From the NCBI GenBank assembly GCA_903917705.1, contig CAIXBQ010000012.1, forward strand, positions 24,921 through 88,920: 64,000 nucleotides of DNA. Reading direction: 5' to 3'. The position numbers were made by a program, and so were the translations under genes. Below, one piece after another: positions 19,027 through 29,144 of the stretch (the first letter of the stretch is position 1; each line of letters starts with the position of its first letter). This DNA is from an uncultured Verrucomicrobia subdivision 3 bacterium. Its GTDB lineage: Bacteria > Verrucomicrobiota > Verrucomicrobiia > Limisphaerales > UBA11358. The notes below the pieces were generated by a model. It had not been told where the DNA came from and searched no databases. It worked only from the letters and a program-made list of their open reading frames with translations.

Positions 19027-19803
19027 TCATGGTTTGGCGGCCAGTCCGGCAAGGCTGGCCGTTGGGATTGTGCTGGTATCCTCCTGATAAAAATAGGCGA
19101 TGCGGGCGCCGCCGGTGTTCCATGTGTGCAGATAATACATATCCGTGAACCGGACCCAGCGCGCCGATCCGTCACAAAAGCTCTCATTCCCGCCCGCTGG
19201 AATCATGCCGCCGTTCCGGTGCTGCGGCATGTCCATGTAGGTCTCCCGCGCCGTCCCTCCCGTCGTGTCCACCCCGCCCCAACTGCCGTTGATCTTCATC
19301 ACCGTGTCCGCCGCCATGCACCAGCTGGGCTTGGACTGGCCCAATTTCACCGGACTGCACGATTTGAAGGTGCCCGCCGTATTCATCCAGGTCGAGATGC
19401 CGCCAAAATACTGGAAGCCGATGGTCCACTGGTCATAGAACGATTCGTAAACGGGCAGTTTGGGGCGGTCCGGACAGGTCCAGACGCTGGGCGTGTTGGA
19501 GACAACCGCCAGTCCCACGGTCTTGGCCACCGAGGGCGTGATCGGATCCAGGGCGATCTGCACCAGGGCCGTGCGAACGGGAATCACCAGGTCATTATTG
19601 TCGCCCGCATACACCGTCATACCCAGGGTTAGCTGCTTGAGATTGCTCAAGCAGACGGCGCGCTTGCCTTTCTCCTTGGCCTTGGCCAAAGCCGGCAACA
19701 GCATCGCGGCCAGAATCGCGATGATGGCGATGACCACCAGCAATTCGATGAGGGTGAATGCGCGGGGCGTTTTCTTTCTGGTCCAGTCAGTCGCGGTTGT
19801 CAT
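19027..19803 (-). CDS. Type II secretion/type IV pseudopilin-like protein
   Basis: [45 protein letters not shown] prepilin N-terminus; [14 protein letters not shown] near C-terminus. Confidence 0.9.
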   Translation of the reverse strand: MTTATDWTRKKTPRAFTLIELLVVIAIIAILAAMLLPALAKAKEKGKRAVCLSNLKQLTLGMTVYAGDNNDLVIPVRTALVQIALDPITPSVAKTVGLAVVSNTPSVWTCPDRPKLPVYESFYDQWTIGFQYFGGISTWMNTAGTFKSCSPVKLGQSKPSWCMAADTVMKINGSWGGVDTTGGTARETYMDMPQHRNGGMIPAGGNESFCDGSARWVRFTDMYYLHTWNTGGARIAYFYQEDTSTIPTASLAGLAAKP

Positions 19804-19842
19804 GATGATTAATTGGGTTGTTCTTGGTATAGATTCAGGGCG

Positions 19843-20661
19843 TCAAATTGGCCAGGCGAGGCTCCAATAATAAGTCAGCAAATTGTTTAGTTTGGATTTT
19901 TCAGCATGTCCGTCCGCCATCGAGAGGATGATCCGGCCCGAATTATAAATGCCGCTGCCGGGTGGAACATTGCCTTTGGGGATGCTGGCGGTTCCATGCC
20001 GGGCAATGCCTATCCGCCCCAGGCCGGTGTTGCCCAGGTCATCCCCCTGATAGACATTCTGCGGCAGCGGATCCGTCGTCCGGACATAGGAGCGAAACAT
20101 GATTGAATCCGAAAAGAAAGGCGTCAGCGTGGGATTGCGAATACCGGAGTCCTTGTTGAAATGCTGCGGGGGCGCATCGCCGGTCGAGTCGCCGGTGACA
20201 CACCAGCCGTTCAGCGAATAGCTTCCCTGCAGCGTCAAGCCGGCACCCGTGGCGGCACTGTTCCAGGGATAATCCGCCGTGCCGCCATAACCGGATATCT
20301 GCGTATTTGGCGAAGCCCACGAACTGATCGGACTGACTGCCGGCGCCAACGGGCAGCAGCGTGACCCCTCTTGGACATTGTAGTTGACCGCCAGCCGCTC
20401 CATCCACAACGTATGGCCGGTGGCAGGGTCCACCAAGCTCATCAGAACCCCCTGATTGTCATTGTTATACATGGTGTTTGCCAAGGCAAACTGCTTGAGG
20501 TTGTTCAGACATTGGGCGTCCTTTGCCTTGCGCTTGGCCGACGCCAGCGCGGGCAGGAGCATCGCGGCAAGTATCGCAATGATGGCGATGACCACCAGCA
20601 GCTCAATCAGGGTGAATCCTGGGAGCTGCTGCTTACCGTTCGAATCAGTCAAGGCATTCAT
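19843..20661 (-). CDS. Type II secretion/type IV pseudopilin-like protein
   Basis: [46 protein letters not shown]-terminal [13 protein letters not shown]. Confidence 0.9.
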   Translation of the reverse strand: MNALTDSNGKQQLPGFTLIELLVVIAIIAILAAMLLPALASAKRKAKDAQCLNNLKQFALANTMYNNDNQGVLMSLVDPATGHTLWMERLAVNYNVQEGSRCCPLAPAVSPISSWASPNTQISGYGGTADYPWNSAATGAGLTLQGSYSLNGWCVTGDSTGDAPPQHFNKDSGIRNPTLTPFFSDSIMFRSYVRTTDPLPQNVYQGDDLGNTGLGRIGIARHGTASIPKGNVPPGSGIYNSGRIILSMADGHAEKSKLNNLLTYYWSLAWPI

Positions 20662-20689
20662 AATGTGCCATATCCTTGAACCATGTCGC

Positions 20690-20736
20690 TTTTTGGCGGT
20701 TTTTGGCGCGTTTTGGCGTGTTTTTTCAAGTTTTTT
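20690..20736. promoter_or_regulatory. Phased T-tracts (predicted intrinsic bend) upstream of pseudopilin gene
   Basis: T-tracts begin at 20690, 20700, 20711, 20721, 20731, i.e. spacing 10, 11, 10, 10 bp. Confidence 0.55.
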
Positions 20737-21115
20737 CGGCGCGCGCCGCGGGAACCGGATTCCGGGATTGGGCGAGGGCCGGTATTTGTGGCGGACTGAA
20801 TCCCCCGGTCAAAACCTTGGCCACCACGGCAGTTCGATTGTGCAGGCCAAGTTTCTTATAGATGCTTTTTAAGTGCGAGGTCACCGTGGCGGTCTTCAGC
20901 TCCAGGCCCTCGGCGATCTGCCGGTTGCCGAGGCCTTTCACGAGCAGATCCAGAACCTGCTGCTCCCATCGGGTCAATTCGTGACTTGACCGCTTATAAG
21001 CGCTCGCGGCCGCTTGTTCATTAATGGCTATCATATTCAATGCTGTCCCAACGATCACCATTCCCAGACGGACAAAAGAGCCGGGAAAGATGCGCTTTCC
21101 AAGCATCAATGCCAA
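20726..21115 (-). CDS. Small LuxR-type HTH regulator without receiver domain
   Basis: [57 protein letters not shown]. Confidence 0.8.
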   Translation of the reverse strand: MALMLGKRIFPGSFVRLGMVIVGTALNMIAINEQAAASAYKRSSHELTRWEQQVLDLLVKGLGNRQIAEGLELKTATVTSHLKSIYKKLGLHNRTAVVAKVLTGGFSPPQIPALAQSRNPVPAARAEKT

Positions 21116-21121
21116 ACCGGC

Positions 21122-24100
21122 TCAAGGATAAACCAGGCGGAAAAACTCCGTCGGTTTGGCCGCATCCATCGGGATGGACATCTGGTTGGTGGCGGCGGAA
21201 CCGATGACGGTCATCCAGTCATTCGTGTTGCTGCTGACACCCGCCGCCAGATTGTTGGTCTGCACCAGCAACCGCCAGCCGGTGTGGTCAGCCGGCCAGG
21301 CCAGGTTGAGATTGCCGCCGCTCACGGTGGTCACGATGTTGGTCGGGTTGGTGGCGATCGGCGGCGCCGCCGCCGTGACCGCCAGTTGCACGGCACTGCC
21401 GGTGTCCAGCAGGTTCGCCGTCACGCCCGCCGGCAGGGCTCCCAGCTTGAATCCGGCAAAGCCGTTGGTGCCGCCCAGCGTCAGGTAATTGAACAGCGTG
21501 TTTGTGCCAACCGTCAGACTGGCATCAAGAATGGTGACGATGTTGGTGCCGGTCACCTTGAGCGTCGTGGCCGCGATGTGCCCGCCCGTGGCAATTCTGA
21601 ATTTGCTGTAAGTCACCGCGTTGGTGGCGGTGCCCAGATCCAATTCGGTGACCACATTCAGGACGTTGGTATAATTCGCGTCGCCGCCAAGCACGGTCCC
21701 GCCGGCATTAATGGCGGCAATTCCGGAAACCGTGCCCGAACCGCCCAGGGTCGCGTTGGTGAGCACCGTCAACAGGCTGGCGTTCGGTATCTGGCCATCC
21801 CCATCCACCAGCAGCGTTCCCGCGTTCACAATCGTCGGGCCGGTGTAGGTGTTATTGGTAGTCAACTCTAAAATGCCGTTCCCGGTCTTGAAAACGGTGC
21901 CGGTATTCCAAATATAGGAAGCCACCTGCAGGTCGCTTGCGCCCGAACCCCGCGCCACATTGAAGAAGGCCGTCTTGCTGTTCAGATTGAGGCCGCTCGC
22001 GCCCACGATGAGATCCGGCGCACCGCCGCTGGTGACAAAGGTATTCGTGTTTGCAAACACGAAGTTCACCCCGCCATCGGTCACATCCATGATCCCGCCG
22101 CCGTTCGCGTCAAAGGTGATGTTCACGCCGCCGAAGTCATAGCGATTGTTTCCGCCGGAAGTGGACACGCGAAAGGTGGAACCGTTGTTGATGAAAACGC
22201 CACTGCCGTGAAACGTGTTGAAGTTGGGAGTGTCGAGATCCAGCACCCCGCCGTTCACCGTGACGCCGCCGGTAAGGGCAAAGGTGTTGTTGCCGCTAAA
22301 GGTGACAGTGTTCGGGCCGCTTTGGACCACTTTGCCTGCGCCGGAGACAATGTTGTTAACCATCTGGTCTTGCGTTTTATTGAAGTTTAAGGTGCCGTTC
22401 AGCTGCACCGTCAGGCTCCCGCCGATGGCGTCATTGGTGTCCTGCAGCACCAGGGTTCCGCCCTGGACCAGAACGCCGGTGAAATCATTGGTACCGGTGT
22501 TGGCGAGGGTCAGCGAATTGGTGCCTTGTTTGACCAGCGTGACCCCGCCTGTCAAACCACCGGCTCCCGTGAAGGTGTAGGCTTTCAGACTGTTGGTGAT
22601 GGTCAACATCACGGGCGAAAGGGTGTCCGTCAGGTTCACTGCCGTGCGTGCGGCCGTGTCGTCAAAGGTCGCCAGGTCGCCATTGGTGAAGCTGCTGGCG
22701 GTCGCCGAATAGAGCCAGTTGCTGGTGGTGGTAATGTCCCAATCGCCTGTGCTGCCATCTGGCACCACGCCCGTCCAGGTCAGCACGCGCGAAGTGGTAT
22801 AAACCACCGTGATCGTGCCGTTGTAAGCCAGGTTGTTCAGCCAGGTCAGGCCCGGATCCGACAGGGCCGGCAAGGTGACACTGGCAAACGACCCCGCCAG
22901 GGTCGGGGCCTGGAAAAGCGTGAAGGTGGTTCCCACGGTCGGATCGCTGCCGATGCTGGTGACGTTGAGCGTCCCGCCATAGGTGATTGAGTTTGAAGCG
23001 ACCAGCCGGTCATTGGCCGGATTATTGAGTTTGAGGGAAGTGACACCGCTCAAGGTGAGGTTGCTCGAGACCGTCAGGGTGCCGACCGTGCTGGGGTCGC
23101 CCGGCGCCGCAGTGGAACCCGCGGCGATGCTCACCGCGCCCTTGATGCTGCCGTTACCGCTCAAGGTCTGGCCGCTGGCGAGCGACCACAGGCTGAACGC
23201 CGAGACATCAAGAGTTGCCCCGGTGGCGATGGCGATATTGGTGGAAGTCGCAATCGAACCGGTTGCCCCAAGGGCGAGCGTGCCGACGTTGATAAGCGTT
23301 GGACCAGTATAGGTGTTCGTGCCTGAAAGCGTGAGAACGCTCCCGCTGCCACCTATTTTGCTGATGCCGAAGGCTGACCCCCCATCGCCAATGGAACCAC
23401 TGATAGTGCCGGTGCCGCCGGTGCCTTCGCCCATCGTGGAGTTATCCAACAGGGTGACGGACCCTGACACAGTGCCGCCGCCATCCACCCGCAGCGCGCC
23501 AGCATTCGCACCATTGCCGGGGCCCGCGACTTGGATCTGTGCCGGAATCACGACGGTCGTATAAAAGGTCCCGCCACTGGCGATGGCGATGGTGGCGGCG
23601 CTGTTCAAGTTAACCGTTCCACTGGTGATTTCAACCAAGCCGCTGCCGGAAGCGGCCGGACAATTAAGTGTGCCGGTAAAGCCTGACATCACACTCCCCA
23701 AGGTCGTCGGGTAACTATTTTGGAGATTGATATTGAAAATTCCCGATCCGTTGATTGGGTTCGCTACGGTCCGGGCTAGGACATTTCCATTGGCGGTGGA
23801 AAAGTTCACGAGCAGGGTGCCGTTCGAGTTGATGTTGATCGGACCCGAGCCAGCCTGCCCCACGGCATCGAGTTCAAATGTGCCCTGATTGACCACGGTC
23901 GCACCGCCAAAGCCGGAGTTGATATGAGAGAAATGCAGGACGCTGGCGGCGTTGTTTTGAACAACGCTGCCCGCACCGGAAATGGTGTTCCCGATGATTT
24001 CCGGATTGATTTGCACATCGAAGACGAGCGAACCGCCGTTGGCGAGAACGACCGTGCCGGACGGCAAAGATCCATTGGCATCGTTGTTGCCAATCTGCAC

Positions 24101-26092
24101 GGTGCTGTTGGTGTAAACCAATGTGTTCCCCGTGATGGTGCCATAGGCACTGTCATCCACGATGACCAGGCCGCCGTTGGTCGCCGTCAGGTCGCCGACA
24201 ATGGCGTCGCTGGCGGCTTGCAACAGGAGCGTGCCGCCCTGGCCCATAATGCCGCCGGTGAAAGTGTTGGCTCCGCTGTTGGCAATAGTCAGCGAACTGG
24301 TGCCTTGCTTGACCAGGGCGATTCCACCCGTTAAACCGCCGGTGCCGCTGAAAGTGTAAGCCCGACTGTTGTTGCTGATGGTGAGCGACCCGGGCGAGAG
24401 CGTGGTCGTCAGGTTGACATTGGTGGCATACAAACCTGTCGCCGTGTCGTTGAAAACCGCCAGGTCGGCCAGGTTGTAGAAAGTTCCGGCACCCGCGTTG
24501 AACCAGTTGGTGGTGGTCTGCACATCCCAATCGGCCGCGCTGCCATCCGGCACCACGCCCGTCCACACCAGCGTGCGGATGGGGATGGGCCCGTTGGTGA
24601 GCACCACATCGATCGAGGTATTGGCGACATTGTTGGAAAGATAACCATAATAGCCCGCCGGGAGGCTCGACAGACTGAGGTTATAGGAGCCGGAGCCGAT
24701 GGAAGTATATTTGATCAGCGAATAATGCTGGGGATAGCTGAGGAAGCCGGGCAGGGCCGCCACCGCCACCGTGCTGGCACCACCGTAGTTCAAGGTGGTG
24801 GTGGTGACCGCCGGCGACGGGGTGGTGGTGCTGTTCGTCAAAGTGGTGGTGTCCAGGGTCAGACTGGTGGCCACCATCGATCCGCCGTTCAAAATCAAGG
24901 CTTGGCTGCTGCCAACGGTGAAACTCCCCGGAGCCGTCACATCCAGCGTGCCGCCGCCCAGAATGATCTGCGCGCTGTTGGCAATGGAGCCGCTGGCCCC
25001 CAGTGCCAGCGTGCCGGAGCTGACGGTGGTGTTGCCGGTTAGAGTGTTAACGCCGTTAAGCGTGTTGGTGCCGGAGCCGACCTTGGTCAGGTTGCCGGCG
25101 CCGGAAACCACACCCCAAAAGTTGGTGCTGGTGTTGTCGGCACCGAAGCTCAAAGTTTGTCCGCTTGAAATGACTACTGAAGCGCTGGTGCCGGCGGCGT
25201 TATTGGTGCCCGCCAGCGAACCCAGCGTTGTATTCGCCAATATATTGGCCTGAGCGCCAATCAGGGTCATCCGACTTGCCGACGCGTTCACAATCGTGTT
25301 GAAAATGACTTCGGGGGTGGTGCCGGTAGTGCGGGCGAAAGTCAGGTTGCCGCTGCCCCAGCCCGAAGAATGATTCAAAGCCAAACAGCCGGTCGGAACA
25401 CTGGCTGTTTCGTTGATATTGGTGAATAGCAGGTTGCCCGAGTAACCGCTATTGTCGCCGGAAAGGTTGATCTGCCTCCCGGCGGAAGTTCCATTGAAAC
25501 TCGATATAATGGTTCCGGACCCTTTGATGCCGCCCGCGAAAGCCACCGTAACACGACCAGAGGCACCCGCCACATACTGAACCTGGCAATTCCCCAGAAA
25601 CACCGCCGGCTTGTCCAGAGTGAAATCAAAGTTTTGCGATGTAGCAAATCGCGCAAGATAGATTTGGCCGCCATTGTTCGTGAAATTGTTGATGGACTCG
25701 GTCTGCGATCCGCCGCCGGATGAGTTTTTGATCAGCGACAAGACGCCGCCATTGGTCAGGGTCAGACTGTCTCCGCCAAAGGTGGCGCTGCCGATGGGAG
25801 TATTACAGCCGAGCAGGATGGCATTGGTGATGAAATAATTGTTGCCGGCCGAGGGCGCACCGTTAGGAAGCCAGCCCGCGGCCGAGGTCCAATTCGGCAC
25901 CGTCGCACTCAAGGCCACGGCGTTGGTCCAGTAGATATTCGCGGCCTTGACCGCCGGGGCGGCCAGCACGGCGAACAATATCAAGAGCACGCCGGCTTTA
26001 GCAGCGACGCGACTCAATGGCGACGGGAGGGATGGAGTTTTTGGGGTTTTCATATTATTCGCTTTCAGGAATGTGTTGGTGGAGGGTTTCAT
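21122..26092 (-). CDS. Giant secreted autotransporter-associated beta-strand (PATR) repeat protein
   Basis: Repeats such as GSGTNTLNGVNTLTGNTTVSSGTLALGASGSIANSAQIILGGGTLDV; start at 26092 (MKPSTNTFLKANN...) or 26053 (MKTPKTPSLPSPLSRVAAKAGVLLILFAVLAAPAVKA) gives a signal peptide; ORF track start 26587 is probably too early. Confidence 0.85.
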   Translation of the reverse strand: MKPSTNTFLKANNMKTPKTPSLPSPLSRVAAKAGVLLILFAVLAAPAVKAANIYWTNAVALSATVPNWTSAAGWLPNGAPSAGNNYFITNAILLGCNTPIGSATFGGDSLTLTNGGVLSLIKNSSGGGSQTESINNFTNNGGQIYLARFATSQNFDFTLDKPAVFLGNCQVQYVAGASGRVTVAFAGGIKGSGTIISSFNGTSAGRQINLSGDNSGYSGNLLFTNINETASVPTGCLALNHSSGWGSGNLTFARTTGTTPEVIFNTIVNASASRMTLIGAQANILANTTLGSLAGTNNAAGTSASVVISSGQTLSFGADNTSTNFWGVVSGAGNLTKVGSGTNTLNGVNTLTGNTTVSSGTLALGASGSIANSAQIILGGGTLDVTAPGSFTVGSSQALILNGGSMVATSLTLDTTTLTNSTTTPSPAVTTTTLNYGGASTVAVAALPGFLSYPQHYSLIKYTSIGSGSYNLSLSSLPAGYYGYLSNNVANTSIDVVLTNGPIPIRTLVWTGVVPDGSAADWDVQTTTNWFNAGAGTFYNLADLAVFNDTATGLYATNVNLTTTLSPGSLTISNNSRAYTFSGTGGLTGGIALVKQGTSSLTIANSGANTFTGGIMGQGGTLLLQAASDAIVGDLTATNGGLVIVDDSAYGTITGNTLVYTNSTVQIGNNDANGSLPSGTVVLANGGSLVFDVQINPEIIGNTISGAGSVVQNNAASVLHFSHINSGFGGATVVNQGTFELDAVGQAGSGPININSNGTLLVNFSTANGNVLARTVANPINGSGIFNINLQNSYPTTLGSVMSGFTGTLNCPAASGSGLVEITSGTVNLNSAATIAIASGGTFYTTVVIPAQIQVAGPGNGANAGALRVDGGGTVSGSVTLLDNSTMGEGTGGTGTISGSIGDGGSAFGISKIGGSGSVLTLSGTNTYTGPTLINVGTLALGATGSIATSTNIAIATGATLDVSAFSLWSLASGQTLSGNGSIKGAVSIAAGSTAAPGDPSTVGTLTVSSNLTLSGVTSLKLNNPANDRLVASNSITYGGTLNVTSIGSDPTVGTTFTLFQAPTLAGSFASVTLPALSDPGLTWLNNLAYNGTITVVYTTSRVLTWTGVVPDGSTGDWDITTTSNWLYSATASSFTNGDLATFDDTAARTAVNLTDTLSPVMLTITNSLKAYTFTGAGGLTGGVTLVKQGTNSLTLANTGTNDFTGVLVQGGTLVLQDTNDAIGGSLTVQLNGTLNFNKTQDQMVNNIVSGAGKVVQSGPNTVTFSGNNTFALTGGVTVNGGVLDLDTPNFNTFHGSGVFINNGSTFRVSTSGGNNRYDFGGVNITFDANGGGIMDVTDGGVNFVFANTNTFVTSGGAPDLIVGASGLNLNSKTAFFNVARGSGASDLQVASYIWNTGTVFKTGNGILELTTNNTYTGPTIVNAGTLLVDGDGQIPNASLLTVLTNATLGGSGTVSGIAAINAGGTVLGGDANYTNVLNVVTELDLGTATNAVTYSKFRIATGGHIAATTLKVTGTNIVTILDASLTVGTNTLFNYLTLGGTNGFAGFKLGALPAGVTANLLDTGSAVQLAVTAAAPPIATNPTNIVTTVSGGNLNLAWPADHTGWRLLVQTNNLAAGVSSNTNDWMTVIGSAATNQMSIPMDAAKPTEFFRLVYP

Positions 26093-26181
26093 GTGGTTTG
26101 CCTTCGATTGATTTGCAGAGATTTGATGCCGGCTGTCGTTGGGGATTAAGTTGGCTGGATTTGCCAGGATATGATTGTTGT

Positions 26182-26391
26182 TCAGATGATTGGCCCGCTG
26201 ACGGCCAGGCCGCCGGCGAAGGCCAGCAGGAGCGCGCAATAGTCGAGAAATGAAACCGCCCGCACCGGGGCCGGGTTGTTTGCCGGACTGACGACCACCG
26301 GACCAGCCTTTACCGGGGCCGGCTTCACCGGCTTCCCATTTACGGGAAGTTTTATCTTTGGCCGGCGGCGGATGCGGGCAATGCTTTTCAT
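26182..26391 (-). CDS. Possible small protein: basic/proline-rich N-terminus, hydrophobic C-terminus
   Basis: MKSIARIRRRPKIKLPVNGKPVKPAPVKAGPVVVSPANNPAPVRAVSFLDYCALLLAFAGGLAVSGPII; no recognised family. Confidence 0.35.
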   Translation of the reverse strand: MKSIARIRRRPKIKLPVNGKPVKPAPVKAGPVVVSPANNPAPVRAVSFLDYCALLLAFAGGLAVSGPII

Positions 26392-26487
26392 AATTACCAA
26401 CTGCAATCAACACTATCATCTGCCAATGGAAAAAACCTAGTGCAGTTGGTTGAAATCGTAATACATTTCGTTTAAGCTCTCCCTGCC

Positions 26488-27699
26488 ATGCCAGCACCCT
26501 GCAAAGTCGCCATCGTGTCCCGGGTTTGGACGGCTTATATTCACCGGCTGATGCTGGGGGCGCTGTCCTATACGGAAGCGCATCCAAACATTGTCACCCG
26601 CGACTTCCGACTGCCTGAGGATTTCCCCAAAACCGGCGATGCCAATCCGGCATCAGCCTTGAATCAATTGCGGAACTGGCAGCCCGACGGGCTGCTCTGC
26701 ACCCTGGAACCGGAACCGCTGGCGGGGTTGATCCAGGCGCTCCCCCAATCACCGCCCATGGTGAACATGTTCACCGCCGTGCCCACGCCCGCCATGGCGG
26801 TCATCGTCGCCAGACTTTCCGCCATGTTTGAAATAGGCATCCAACATTTGCGCCAACAGGGTCTGCGATCGCTCGCCTACCTGGGGCTGGAAAACCTGCC
26901 GAACCAAAAAGCCCGGAATGACCACTTCCATAAAATCGCCCGGCCGGCCGGTCCCGCCCGGGACATCCTCATTGAAGCCGTAAGCCTGGCCCTGCTGGAA
27001 GACCCCTACGCACCGGTCGCGCCTGTGCCGGCCCGGCTCGCCGCCTGGCTGCGCCAGTTGCCCAAGCCCGTCGGCGTGATTTGTCCCACCCTTGGCGGCG
27101 GCGGCTATCTCATCCGCGTTTGCCATGAATTGGGCTTGCGGGTGCCGGAAGATGTCGCCGTGGTCGGCGCAGATGACGCCGATCTGGCCATTGCCTGCAG
27201 TCCCACCCTCACCACCGTCCTGCCCGCCGCCCAGCAAACCGGCATCGCCGCGATGAAGTTGCTCGACCAGATGATGAAGGGCCAGCCAGCCCCGCCGGAG
27301 ATCGTGCGGCTGGATGCGATGGACCTGCATGTGCGGGAATCCACCGGCTTGAAGCGGGCCGAGATCTGCGACATCGGCGCCGCCCTGGAGTATATCAACC
27401 AGCACGCCGCTCACGGCCTCACTGTGGAACAGGTGATGAAGGAAACCCAGCGTGTGTCCAAGGCGACCTTTCACAAATATTTCCAGGCCGCCACCGGCCA
27501 GACCCCCGGCGAGGCCATCCAGCAACGCCAGCTGGAGGAGGCGCGACGCCTGCTCGCCGGCACCCAGCTTTCCATCGCCACCATCGCCGAATCCTGCGGC
27601 TTCTGCGACAACAGCAGTTTCGCCCGCAGCTTCCGCGCCCTTCAGAAAATGTCCCCGATGGAATACCGCCGGCAGGCGCGGACGACCAGCCAGTCTTGA
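26488..27699 (+). CDS. XylR-like transcriptional regulator (periplasmic-binding-like sensor domain plus AraC-type HTH)
   Basis: VAIVSRVWTAYIHRLMLGALSYTEAHPNI...; DVAVVGADDADLAIACSPTLTTV; C-terminal RLLAGTQLSIATIAESCGFCDNSSFARSFRALQKMSPMEYRR. Confidence 0.88.
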   Translation: MPAPCKVAIVSRVWTAYIHRLMLGALSYTEAHPNIVTRDFRLPEDFPKTGDANPASALNQLRNWQPDGLLCTLEPEPLAGLIQALPQSPPMVNMFTAVPTPAMAVIVARLSAMFEIGIQHLRQQGLRSLAYLGLENLPNQKARNDHFHKIARPAGPARDILIEAVSLALLEDPYAPVAPVPARLAAWLRQLPKPVGVICPTLGGGGYLIRVCHELGLRVPEDVAVVGADDADLAIACSPTLTTVLPAAQQTGIAAMKLLDQMMKGQPAPPEIVRLDAMDLHVRESTGLKRAEICDIGAALEYINQHAAHGLTVEQVMKETQRVSKATFHKYFQAATGQTPGEAIQQRQLEEARRLLAGTQLSIATIAESCGFCDNSSFARSFRALQKMSPMEYRRQARTTSQS

Positions 27700-29144
27700 A
27701 TATTTGGGGCGGGTATTCAAAACCCATTTCGGCTGCGGAGCCCCGGCAGAGCGTCACCAACTCTCTGCGTTCCTGGTCGTGCTGCCGGAGACGAGGATGG
27801 CAAGTCTCTTCCCCTGATCACTCATACCGGATTGCTCGCCCTAGATGCCAGATCGCAATGGCTGGCGGGCAAGTAGTCATCGCCGGCCCGAAACTGGCCC
27901 CGGGTTCGGAGGCACGCTGTCTTCAGGGCCGGCCGCTTCGCATATTCCAGCGTCCCGCATTTGATTGCCATGTTCAACAAATCCCACAATCCGGATTCCC
28001 CAGCGGGCGCGTCTTGATATGGTTTTTTATTTGTTGACCTGTGATGTATTATATGATATTTATACACCGTGTTTGATTTTGGCGAGGCTGGGTTCTGAAC
28101 CTTCCGCCGGGGCCGTTCTTTGACATGTTGAATTTTTGTCGCCTGCCCGGCATGAATCCGGGGCGGTCTTTGCTCGACCCTGTCCGCAATGACCGTCCCG
28201 GATGCCTCCGTCACCCGACGGGGATTGAAAACCTGAATGCCGGGGCGGGTTGGTGGCTTTTGATGCTGCTTTGACTGGTTTCATCCGCGAATATGGCCAA
28301 TGGAATAATCAGGCTTTACCAGCGGTAAAAAATGAAAGTGGTAAAGAAACGGTAAAGTTTTTGATCCTCTATCAAGCACTTACAAAAGTTGAGCCCCGGG
28401 GTGGTAAAGAAAAAGGTAGCGATAAAGTTTTTTGCCTGGTGGCGAAGTTCCCGACCCTTTCCCATTCGCGGCAATTGTTGGCCCGTGCGGCACGCACTTT
28501 CCACTTTCCGCTTTTGTCTTTGCCGATTTCCGCCCTCCGCCCTCTGCCCACTGCCAACTGATTTTTGTCCCAACCCCAGGTTTCAAGTTTCCTTGGTGCC
28601 TTGGTGGTTAAATTCTGTTTTCAGCTTTCAAAATTTCAAAATTTTCATTTTCCGGTCCGGTTTGGTCTGGTTTGGTCCGGTTTGGTCCGGTCCACGGGTG
28701 CCAAACCCGCTTGGAAGAACCCGACCACAAAGTATCCCGGTCAGCTTTTGGCAAAGTTTCAGGCAAAGTTTCAGCCCCGTCTTTTTTTCAACGAAAGCAG
28801 GAAGATCGGTTTCCGCCAAAAAATGCCGGTGCATAGAATCTAATAATTAATACATTTCGTTTAAGCCCCCGCCACCAAACGAACTTCATCGGGGCCGGCA
28901 ACCGGTTGGCTAGCCGCCGGCTGGCTGGATTTTGCGGCGGCGCCGGGGCTGACTAATCTATCGGATTATATTGGCTTTTAGCGGGATAATGGTGAAACCG
29001 CTCGTCGCCACGAGGAAGGTGACAATCGCCTTTCGGGGAATATTCTGATGCCTTGGAACATCCGGAATCGTGCCGGAACCGGCCTAATCCGTCTTGCTCG
29101 ATTTGGCTTGTGCGGCTGGATGGCTAAGGGATAGTTGGTGCCAT

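Noticed and set aside
18968-19123. N-terminal extension of the 2236-aa giant ORF
   Set aside because: It overlaps the pseudopilin 3' end and precedes a clear signal-peptide start at 18967.
26093-26587. N-terminal extension of the 1821-aa giant ORF
   Set aside because: It runs through the divergent promoter region and into the XylR-like gene; a signal peptide begins only at 26092 or 26053.
28208-28232. CRISPR-repeat-like string gtcacccgacggggattgaaaacc
   Set aside because: It resembles the end of some CRISPR repeats (..GGGGATTGAAA.C), but only one copy is present, with no second repeat or spacer spacing and no cas genes in the window.
27700-28850. Overlapping small ORFs on both strands
   Set aside because: No recognisable motifs and mutually overlapping; treated as noncoding.
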